Shown here piece after piece: positions 8,261 to 16,059 of a DNA stretch of 32,458 nucleotides; positions within the stretch are counted from its first letter, which is position 1, and each line of letters starts with the position of its first letter. A program made the translations under genes and the position numbers. The notes under the pieces were generated by a model, which was given only the letters and a program-made list of their open reading frames with translations, had not been told where the DNA came from and made no database searches. Location: NCBI GenBank assembly GCA_002689665.1, contig NZEN01000013.1, forward strand, positions 1 to 32,458, read 5' to 3'. Origin of the DNA: Opitutia bacterium. GTDB taxonomy: Bacteria > Verrucomicrobiota > Verrucomicrobiia > Opitutales > Seribacteraceae.

Positions 8261-10036
8261 ATGGTATCCCCTATAAACAACAACCTCACCGGCCTTGTAT
8301 TTGAATCGGCCAATAACAACACCGACTTAGAAAACATTATTGCCAAACTTTCATCGGGTAAGAAAAACTTACGAGTGGGTGAGGATTCAGGTTCACATAG
8401 CCAAGGAACAAAACTTTCTTCCAAGAATATACGGGACATTGCGAATGTCCAAAACCTCCAAAACTTCTTATCATTTACCCAATCCCAAGACGGGGTGCTT
8501 CAACAAGTCGGAAAAATTCTTCACCGGATGGACGAATTAGCCACTAGGGCACTCGACATCACAGCAACCGATGGCGACCGCGAAAATTACAACAAGGAAT
8601 TTATCGAGTTGGCCGACCAATTGAGTAAATTCTCCCGCGAAAAATTTGGTGATATTAATCTTTTTGGCGGTGGCACTGCCGGAATCGATTATATCAAAGG
8701 AACCGGGGCAAACGACTTTAATTATGCTCAGAATATTAATGATTCTGACACTGGTTCTATTATGGGTGAAGATGCTAACGGGGGAATTGCCTTAGACGGT
8801 ACTGCGGTCATTCCAGACGGCCCTCGTGCACCTTCTGTTGCCTATAATTCTATCATAACTAATCAAGGTGATACGAATAATCCGGGGACTTCATCGACAG
8901 CAGAACTTAAAGACAAATTGTTTGACTTGTTAGAGTCGGATTGGGTCGGGCAAACCGAGCAACTTATAACAGCTAACTATGGATGGGCTCTAGATGGTGC
9001 TGATAATTGGGATATGATTATAAATGAAAATGATACAGGGTTTTATGCTGCCTTTGTTTATGGTGGGACTGGAAATAACATAAACATGACTATCGATCTT
9101 CCAGATGCTCTTAATGCGGGTGCTACTGATCTTGAAGCTAATTTTGATCGTGTCATTGCTCATGAAATGGTTCATGTGTTACAAAATCAAAACACTTATT
9201 CTTCTGACCCTATAGGAGATGGCTCAAGAGGTACTTGGCTAAAAGAAGGACTCGCTGAATTTATACATGGTGCTGACTCAAGAGTTTATGGGATACTCGG
9301 TAATGATCCCTCTGACGACAAAATTCGAGAGCTTATCAGTGCAATAGGTACCGGAAATGAATCATGGTCAGCTAATGATCAATACGCTGCTGCTTATTTA
9401 GCTGCTCGCTTTCTTGATTCAGAGATCAAAGAAGCAAGTTTTACTCACACAACAACAACAGGTAGCTTTACAAAAGATGATGGAATCAAACATCTTACTG
9501 CTTGGATGAAAGATCAATATGATGCCAATGCTGGTGCTGCTAACTCAGGATTTAACGCATATATATCAACTTTTCTTGGCGATAAAAGTTATTCAAACAA
9601 CAGCGAATTTATAGATTATTTTAAAGGTACATCTGGGATGGATGTTGCAATCGATGGGGATGGTAGCACCTATACTTCGAAGGGAATCTCTTCCATTACA
9701 ATTTCTGACACTACTAGTTATAACTTAAATTCGATTGAAAAAGCTAAGGACACACTCACTTTTCTTTCCACCAAACTGACTTCTCTAGCCGAACAAAGGT
9801 CTTTAGCTGGCGCAAATATGAGTCGTGTTCAAAATGAGCTGCAAAACTTAGCTGGGAAAATATCCACAGGTGAAATGGCGGTAAGCCGGATCGAGGATGC
9901 AGATATTGCACAGGAAAGTTCAAACTATGCTTCCACTCAGGTTAGAACCCAGGCGAGTATTGCAATTCTGGCACAGGCCAAGCAACTAAATGTAGGAGTC
10001 TCCGATCTTCTACGTGGGGTAAATATTGGGGGTTAA
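8261..10036 (+). CDS. Proteolytic flagellin (flagellinolysin-like): flagellin N- and C-terminal D0/D1 domains with central HExxH metallopeptidase domain
   Basis: N-term ...IIAKLSSGKKNLRVGEDSG...NLQNFLSFTQSQDGVL...ATDGDRENYNKEF..INLFGG; C-term ...SLAGANMSRVQNELQNL...AVSRIEDADIAQESSNYASTQVRTQASIAILAQAKQLNVGVSDLL; insert has HEMVH (9161-9175) and WLKEGLAEF (Glu codon 9257-9259). Confidence 0.9.
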   Translation: MVSPINNNLTGLVFESANNNTDLENIIAKLSSGKKNLRVGEDSGSHSQGTKLSSKNIRDIANVQNLQNFLSFTQSQDGVLQQVGKILHRMDELATRALDITATDGDRENYNKEFIELADQLSKFSREKFGDINLFGGGTAGIDYIKGTGANDFNYAQNINDSDTGSIMGEDANGGIALDGTAVIPDGPRAPSVAYNSIITNQGDTNNPGTSSTAELKDKLFDLLESDWVGQTEQLITANYGWALDGADNWDMIINENDTGFYAAFVYGGTGNNINMTIDLPDALNAGATDLEANFDRVIAHEMVHVLQNQNTYSSDPIGDGSRGTWLKEGLAEFIHGADSRVYGILGNDPSDDKIRELISAIGTGNESWSANDQYAAAYLAARFLDSEIKEASFTHTTTTGSFTKDDGIKHLTAWMKDQYDANAGAANSGFNAYISTFLGDKSYSNNSEFIDYFKGTSGMDVAIDGDGSTYTSKGISSITISDTTSYNLNSIEKAKDTLTFLSTKLTSLAEQRSLAGANMSRVQNELQNLAGKISTGEMAVSRIEDADIAQESSNYASTQVRTQASIAILAQAKQLNVGVSDLLRGVNIGG

Positions 10037-10063
10037 GCACGATTAGATATGTTTCCTCCTTGC

Positions 10064-10095
10064 CCTAGGTTTCATTTAAAGTCCTCTAACCTAGG
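10064..10095. repeat. Perfect 8-bp inverted repeat (CCTAGGTT ... AACCTAGG, 16-nt loop) between the two flagellin genes
   Basis: CCTAGGTT at 10064-10071 and AACCTAGG at 10088-10095 read directly. Confidence 0.6.
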
Positions 10096-10125
10096 TTGGC
10101 GGATTTAGAGGATCATTGTCCGAAA

Positions 10126-11871
10126 ATGCCCCTTCAAATATCACAAGTTGAACTTTCACAGGCTTACAGCGGAAGCATCGCTACCCGTAATGTTGAGAAA
10201 TCCCTGAACAAGATAGCTACCGGGAAGAAGCTTCACGCAGACGGAGAGGATTCTGCCGCCTATGCACAATCCTTACGCATGGAGAGTCAGCAGAAACATG
10301 GCCTTAATAACTTACAGAATCTTCAAAACTTAATCTCATACAGCCAGGCCCAAGAGGATGCCCTCAATAAGGCTGCTGAAATTCTCGATCGTATGGGCGT
10401 TCTTGCAACTCAGTCGCTTGATATCGTCAAAAACGATCAGGATCGCGAAAACTATAACAAAGAATTTCAGGAGCTTGCCCAAAGTTTAGATGAGGTTGAA
10501 GGAATGAAGTTCAATGACCTCGATCTTTTTTCAGACGGTCCCTTTTCAGAAGACAAAAAAACTTTTATTTCCGTTCTTCAATCCCAGTGGTTGAGTGCGG
10601 CAGAGCAGGTAGTCAAAGACCGTTTGGGTCTTGAAGGCAACAATACCGATACCTTTAAAGTCGTTGTTAATGACAAGGGAGATAAACCTTACAATATTCA
10701 GATCATGTGGAATTACACTTCTCCGAACTCTCCGGATAAGGAAACCGATGTAACCCAAATGACATTTGAAATGTATAATTACAGCTCGAATCCTACAGCA
10801 CCTCCCTCTGACTCACCCGATTATTGGTCTGATCGATTAAATGCAATTATGATGACCTATGCAGTCATGGCTAATAATTTTTATTTCAACGCTATGGCCA
10901 ATGGGGAAGTAAATAAAGGTGGTTCCGAGTCTGGAGGTGCCGAATGGTTCAAATCAGGTGTGGCTGATTTTGTCCACGGGGGAGACTCTCTGGTCTGGCC
11001 CATGGTAACCCAAACTCAAATTGACGGAGTCGGGAATGGTGATGTCAGCCCGACCCGAGAATCCTCTTATCTTGCCGTTAGATACTTACACGAAGAATTA
11101 AAAACTCAGGGAGTCGGTGCATCCGCGGGCATAAAAGATATGCTAATGTGGATGTCGGATCAGGTAAAAGCTGGAAAAACTGCCCAGGAAAGTAGCATTG
11201 GGGCTGCCCTGAAACATTTTATACCATCCAAATATTCAGATATCTCCACGGCCAATGATGAATTTATTGCCGACTTTAAAACAAACGCGCTTCCAGTATT
11301 ATCTAGCATTGTTAATCCATTGAATACTGATACCGGTGCCATCAGCGGACTGGATGCAGACGGAGGAGGCATAATTAATCACCAAGATGCCGTCCCCGAT
11401 TATCCTGCCGCTGATCCCACAACCTCACCTCTTACAAACTTTGGAGTAAAATGGGAGAAAGAGGGCAAAACTTTATTTTCAACTTCTTCAGATGGAGACT
11501 CTCTAACTTTCAAAGCAGTAAACACGATATCCGTTGCAGACACCGACCGCTATAACTTGAAATCAATCAATTCCGCCAAGTTGACCCTAAGCATGATCGA
11601 GTCATGGAGAGAAACAATTAATAACGAACGGTCTCAGGTGGGCGCTAATTTACAAAGGTTACATGTTGAAAGTGAAAACCAACAAGCCCAGTACAGCGTG
11701 CGAGAATTTGCCTTAAGCCGTATTGCGGATCTAGATTTAGCGGATGAAACCACCAATCTTGCAGCCAACAAAATCAGGGTGGAAGCCAGTATGACTATGC
11801 TAGCCCAGGCCCAGAAATTAAATGTAGGAGTTCCTGATTTGATTGGAAATATGCAAATCGGAAAACGATAA
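10126..11871 (+). CDS. Flagellin with central domain homologous to the preceding protease insert but lacking HExxH (putative pseudoprotease flagellin); ORF opens at TTG 10096, likely start ATG 10126
   Basis: N-term MPLQISQVELSQAYSGSIATRNVEKSLNKIATGKKLHADGEDSAAYAQSLRMESQQKHGLNNLQNLQNLISYSQAQEDAL; C-term RSQVGANLQRLHVESENQ...REFALSRIADLDLADETTNLAANKIRVEASMTMLAQAQKLNVGVPDLI; insert aligns with the 8261 gene (LxSxWxxxAEQ, DR..A, W.K.G.A.F.HG.DS.V, YLA.R.L). Confidence 0.88.
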   Translation: MPLQISQVELSQAYSGSIATRNVEKSLNKIATGKKLHADGEDSAAYAQSLRMESQQKHGLNNLQNLQNLISYSQAQEDALNKAAEILDRMGVLATQSLDIVKNDQDRENYNKEFQELAQSLDEVEGMKFNDLDLFSDGPFSEDKKTFISVLQSQWLSAAEQVVKDRLGLEGNNTDTFKVVVNDKGDKPYNIQIMWNYTSPNSPDKETDVTQMTFEMYNYSSNPTAPPSDSPDYWSDRLNAIMMTYAVMANNFYFNAMANGEVNKGGSESGGAEWFKSGVADFVHGGDSLVWPMVTQTQIDGVGNGDVSPTRESSYLAVRYLHEELKTQGVGASAGIKDMLMWMSDQVKAGKTAQESSIGAALKHFIPSKYSDISTANDEFIADFKTNALPVLSSIVNPLNTDTGAISGLDADGGGIINHQDAVPDYPAADPTTSPLTNFGVKWEKEGKTLFSTSSDGDSLTFKAVNTISVADTDRYNLKSINSAKLTLSMIESWRETINNERSQVGANLQRLHVESENQQAQYSVREFALSRIADLDLADETTNLAANKIRVEASMTMLAQAQKLNVGVPDLIGNMQIGKR

Positions 11872-11880
11872 CTTATAGCA

Positions 11881-13446
11881 TTAGGCTTCCGCCAATTCTT
11901 TAAGTTTTCGTAAGTCTAACTTACCAGTTCCAAGAACTGGAATTTCCTTAACTTGCTTGATTTGTTTAGGAATCCAAAGATTGGGGACTCCCTTATTTCG
12001 TAATTCTTCTCCCAACCATTTGGAATTGACTTCGGAAGTTGAGAGCAGAACAAGGCACTCCCCCTTGGATTCGTCTTCGATTCCAGTTGCGGCACATATG
12101 ATATCATCGTTCGTGTGACCATCCTTTGAAAGAAGTTTTGAAATGGCATCCTCCACGGATTCATGCGAAACCATTTCTCCCCCTATTTTGGAAAACCGGG
12201 AAAGTCTTCCTTCGATAAACAAGAATCCATCCTCATCCATTCGACCTAAATCTCCCGTTATAAACCATCCGTCATCTGAAAATACTTCTTTTGTCTTTTC
12301 AGAATTATTGAGATATCCCGCAAAAATATTGGGTCCCCTGAAGGATAATATACCCGTCTCATTTCTATCTAAAACATCTCCTGTTTCTGGGTCGACCGTC
12401 CTTCCATCGATATTTTTCATCAACCTACCAACAGATCCAACTTTTTTCCCGGAGCCTGGCAGATTGAAAGATAAGCCCGGAGAACATTCAGTGAGTCCAT
12501 ATCCTTCCAAGTATTCACAACCAAACTTATTCTCCCAAACATCAATTAAATCAGGAGGGCTTTTTTCAGCACCTGCCACCACAAAACGCACACTTTTTAA
12601 ATCATCACTTTTAGCCTTGCGAAGATATCCTCTAAGAAAAGTTGGCGTGCCAAGGAGTACCTCCGCACTACCCTCTCGAATGGCCCGCAAACTACTTTTA
12701 TAATCAAGAGGAGAAGGAGCTGAAACAATTCGTAATCCAAACAGTAAGGGGAAAAAAGTACCTACTGTTAGACCAAAACTATGAAATAAAGGTAGGTTAC
12801 CAAGAAGAGACATGTTAGGAGTAAACAGACCAAGTGCATTCATCTGTGCACAATTAGATAGAATATTTTCGTCGCTTAATACTACTCCCTTAGGTTGGCT
12901 TGAGCTTCCGCTGGTAAAAAGAAGTGCTGCTTCCTTACGATTATTCTCGATTCTATTAAGTTGAAATTTTTTCAGCACTAATCTCGGAAAGAAAAGCAGT
13001 TGCAAGGCAGAAAACAGAAGTGACAGTTTCTTGTTTTTTTCGACCGCCAGCAATTTGCCCAAATCTATAAAATTGTGGGACCATGGGAAGTCGGGGAATT
13101 TCTTCTTTACCTTCTCTGCCGACAGCATGACATCAATCTCAGCCTCACGCAGGGTGGAAATCATCGACTGTTTGCTTACGGTAAGATTTAGATTAACCGG
13201 AATTTTACCTGCAAAGAGAACGGCAAGGGTTCCCAAAATCCCCGCAACACCGGGTGGTAAAGCCAGTCCGATTCTCTTACACTCATAAGTTTTGATTTTT
13301 CGCGATAGAAAGAGGGCCAACACTAACACAGTCCACCCTTTCATCCGGATGGGTTCAGATCGTCCGTAGTCGATCACCACATGAGCAAAAAACTTGGCTC
13401 GAAGTGAGTGAAAAAGAGCTTCAGGTAGGTTCTTGTTATTGGTCAT
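11881..13446 (-). CDS. AMP-binding acyl-CoA/acyl-ACP synthetase-like protein
   Basis: AALLFTSGSSSQPKGVVLSDENILSN, EYLEGYGLTECSP, FITGDLGRMDEDGFLFIEGRLSRFSKIGGEMVS, LGTGKLDLRKL. Confidence 0.92.
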   Translation of the reverse strand: MTNNKNLPEALFHSLRAKFFAHVVIDYGRSEPIRMKGWTVLVLALFLSRKIKTYECKRIGLALPPGVAGILGTLAVLFAGKIPVNLNLTVSKQSMISTLREAEIDVMLSAEKVKKKFPDFPWSHNFIDLGKLLAVEKNKKLSLLFSALQLLFFPRLVLKKFQLNRIENNRKEAALLFTSGSSSQPKGVVLSDENILSNCAQMNALGLFTPNMSLLGNLPLFHSFGLTVGTFFPLLFGLRIVSAPSPLDYKSSLRAIREGSAEVLLGTPTFLRGYLRKAKSDDLKSVRFVVAGAEKSPPDLIDVWENKFGCEYLEGYGLTECSPGLSFNLPGSGKKVGSVGRLMKNIDGRTVDPETGDVLDRNETGILSFRGPNIFAGYLNNSEKTKEVFSDDGWFITGDLGRMDEDGFLFIEGRLSRFSKIGGEMVSHESVEDAISKLLSKDGHTNDDIICAATGIEDESKGECLVLLSTSEVNSKWLGEELRNKGVPNLWIPKQIKQVKEIPVLGTGKLDLRKLKELAEA

Positions 13447-13579
13447 TTGTTCTCTTATCCCTTAAGTTGACTACCTGTTTGCCGTTGCCAAGCCTGAAAG
13501 GAAAAAATAACCTTATAGTAACTTGAAAGCCTTATTGTCAGTTTCCAATTTCTCTATTTCTATTCTTGGACGAATTCGT

Positions 13580-13605
13580 TAGCCCTGCGTGTTGGCGTAG
13601 GGCTA
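13580..13605 (+). promoter_or_regulatory. Hairpin in the cimA 5' region (TAGCCCTGCG-TGTTGG-CGTAGGGCTA)
   Basis: 10-bp stem (one G-U wobble) with 6-nt loop, about 50 nt upstream of the cimA ATG. Confidence 0.45.
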
Positions 13606-13655
13606 TCCTGTAACTTTCTTCACTTTCAATTTATTTTTCCAAACACCCGATTACA

Positions 13656-15239
13656 ATGTCATCCTCGAAAATTCTTATTTACGACACCACTTTGCGCGAC
13701 GGCTCCCAAGCGGAAGGGGTTTCCTTTACCGTAGCCGCCAAGATGCGCGTTGCTAAAAAACTTGATCAATTTGGCGTCGATTACATTGAAGGCGGGTGGC
13801 CTGGCAGTAATCCGCGAGACATGGCGTTTTTCGAGAAAGCGGAAGAACTCCAACTTTCCCATGCCCGCATTGCAGCCTTTGGTTCCACTCGTCGGGCAAA
13901 TACTCCCGTTGAAGAGGATGCACAGGTTAAACTCCTCCTCGACGCGTCTACTCCGGTGGTTACCATTTTTGGTAAAACCTGGCTCCTTCATGTTACGGAT
14001 GTGCTCAGGACAACTCCCGAAGAAAATCTTAATATGATCGAAGATACCGTTCGCTACCTCAAGGGACAGGGTAAAGAGGTCGTCTATGATGCGGAACACT
14101 TCTTTGACGGGTATTCAGACAATGCTGAGTATGCCCTCTCAACTCTCGAAGCAGCCAGCCGTGGCGGAGCGGACTTTTTGACCTTGTGTGAAACCAATGG
14201 CGGAAAATTGGTAACCCCATTTCGTGAGATCACCAATGATGTGGTGAATAAATTTCCTAATTCTAAAATTGGGGTGCATTGCCATAACGATGCAGGAGTT
14301 GGCGTAGCCGTGAGTATAACCGGTGTGGAAGCAGGAGCTGTCATGGTACAAGGAACCATGAATGGGTATGGAGAACGCAATGGAAATGCCAACCTTACCA
14401 CCATCATCCCTAACCTGGAACTCAAGATGGATTACACCACCAACTGTTCCAAACATTTGGAAAAGTTAAGGGACCTTTCTCTCTTCGTTGATGATGCCAC
14501 TAACCTACGACCCGATATCCGCTCGCCCTATGTGGGAGCTGCATCCTTCGCTCATAAAGGTGGAGTCCATGCAGATGCGGCCTCTAAGTCCACTAGGAGC
14601 TATGAGCATATCGATCCTGCCCTTGTGGGAAATCGAACACGTGTACTTGTCTCAGATATGTCCGGAAGAAGTAGTATTATGATGAAGGCCAAGGAAATGG
14701 GAATGGATGTGGACGGACGCTCCCCTGAAATGAAATCTTTTCTTGAGGAACTAAAGCAGCTTGAATTTAAAGGATATGAATACGAATCGGCTGACGCTTC
14801 CTTTGACTTGTTACTCCGTCGTTTTTTGCGTGGGGAGGAGGAAGCATTTAAAGTTCTCCGCTATCATGTTGGGGTTGGTAATGACACGGAAAAAGAGAAC
14901 GCCATTTCTGAAGCCACAGTAAAACTAAAAATCGGCGAAAAAACTCGGCATACCGTTGCCGAAGGGAATGGTCCTGTCTCTGCTTTGGATCATGCTTTAC
15001 GCAAGGCCTTAGTTGAAGACTTTCCAACTATTGCGGAAGTACGCCTGGTTGATTTTAAGGTTCGTATTCTCGAAAGTAATTTAGGTAGCGATGCGATCAC
15101 CCGTGTTCATGTGGAATCGACGGATAGCGATCAAACATGGGGAACTGTAGGAGTAAGCGATAATGTCATCACCGCAAGCTGGGAAGCACTTATCGATTCC
15201 GTATCCTACAAAATTTTGCTGGGCACCGAGTCGGCCTGA
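13656..15239 (+). CDS. cimA: (R)-citramalate synthase
   Basis: LIYDTTLRDGSQAEGVSFTVAAKMRVAKKLDQFGVDYIEGGWPGSNPRD, GVHCHNDAGVGVA, FAHKGGVHADA, C-terminal LeuA-type regulatory domain. Confidence 0.94.
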   Translation: MSSSKILIYDTTLRDGSQAEGVSFTVAAKMRVAKKLDQFGVDYIEGGWPGSNPRDMAFFEKAEELQLSHARIAAFGSTRRANTPVEEDAQVKLLLDASTPVVTIFGKTWLLHVTDVLRTTPEENLNMIEDTVRYLKGQGKEVVYDAEHFFDGYSDNAEYALSTLEAASRGGADFLTLCETNGGKLVTPFREITNDVVNKFPNSKIGVHCHNDAGVGVAVSITGVEAGAVMVQGTMNGYGERNGNANLTTIIPNLELKMDYTTNCSKHLEKLRDLSLFVDDATNLRPDIRSPYVGAASFAHKGGVHADAASKSTRSYEHIDPALVGNRTRVLVSDMSGRSSIMMKAKEMGMDVDGRSPEMKSFLEELKQLEFKGYEYESADASFDLLLRRFLRGEEEAFKVLRYHVGVGNDTEKENAISEATVKLKIGEKTRHTVAEGNGPVSALDHALRKALVEDFPTIAEVRLVDFKVRILESNLGSDAITRVHVESTDSDQTWGTVGVSDNVITASWEALIDSVSYKILLGTESA

Positions 15240-16057
15240 TAAATTCTCACCGATGGCCCGAGAGGTGCCCATACAATTGAACTTGTAGAACGAAACCAAA
15301 CATGCGTTTCAATTCCAAGCATACCAGCCAGATGAGATGGGCCGGTATCGTTTCCGGCAAACGCACCTTCGTGATTTCGCAAACTGAAAAAGAAATCACT
15401 CAAGGATGAGAATAACTTGGTTTTAATCTGAGAGTTTTTTGAGAAAGTAAGTTTCGAAAATTCTTTTTGAAGATCAAAGTCTGCTTCCCCAAAACTAAAA
15501 AACACTTCACTTTGCGGTTTTTTTTTAAGCCAGTTTTTAGCCAAATACAGCCACTCCGAAAGTGGCAGGTTTTTATCATCCCCCCCACTGCCAGGATGAA
15601 TCCAAAGGTTTCGTAAACCATTGTTGCCGTTCTCAGTTCGGCTGGTAAACCATTTTTGATTTAGCTCTTCGCGAACAACTGGTTTTCTAAAACGCTCAAT
15701 CAATGACTGCGAGAAGTGACATCCTCCCGTTGGTCTGGGATTAAAAATATGCACATCAGTGGCTCCTTTTTCCTTCCACTCTTTCACCCAGGCAGGATCA
15801 TTCCAAAAACTAATCACTTGAGAACTACTGGCTAATTTTTGTAATTTTTCTTCACCTTGATCCAAATCAAATAAAATTGGTTTACTAGAAAATTCCTTGA
15901 TCAAGAAATGATATTTTGAAGGTACACAAACCATCACTTCCTCAAAAAGATTTTCTACCTCCTTAAGTAAGGGTAGAGTCAAAAGAACATCTCCCAACCC
16001 ACCACTCCTGAAAACTATGACTCTAGATGCAAGCAATGAAGGCTTACTTGTCCTCAT
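15206..16057 (-). CDS. Glycosyltransferase family 9 (heptosyltransferase-like)
   Basis: VIVFRSGGLGDVLLTLPLLKEV, LWIHPGSGGDDKNLPLSEW, FAGNDTGPSHLAGMLGIETHVWF. Confidence 0.85.
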   Translation of the reverse strand: MRTSKPSLLASRVIVFRSGGLGDVLLTLPLLKEVENLFEEVMVCVPSKYHFLIKEFSSKPILFDLDQGEEKLQKLASSSQVISFWNDPAWVKEWKEKGATDVHIFNPRPTGGCHFSQSLIERFRKPVVREELNQKWFTSRTENGNNGLRNLWIHPGSGGDDKNLPLSEWLYLAKNWLKKKPQSEVFFSFGEADFDLQKEFSKLTFSKNSQIKTKLFSSLSDFFFSLRNHEGAFAGNDTGPSHLAGMLGIETHVWFRSTSSIVWAPLGPSVRIYQADSVPSKIL

Positions 16058-16059
16058 TT

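Noticed and set aside
8160-11880. Possible integrative element using tRNA-Lys as attachment site
   Set aside because: No integrase and no noticeable duplicate of the tRNA 3' end downstream; only adjacency supports it.
12143-12703. 186-aa plus-strand ORF within the acyl-CoA synthetase-like gene
   Set aside because: Ser/Pro-rich shadow ORF antisense to conserved AMP-binding motifs.
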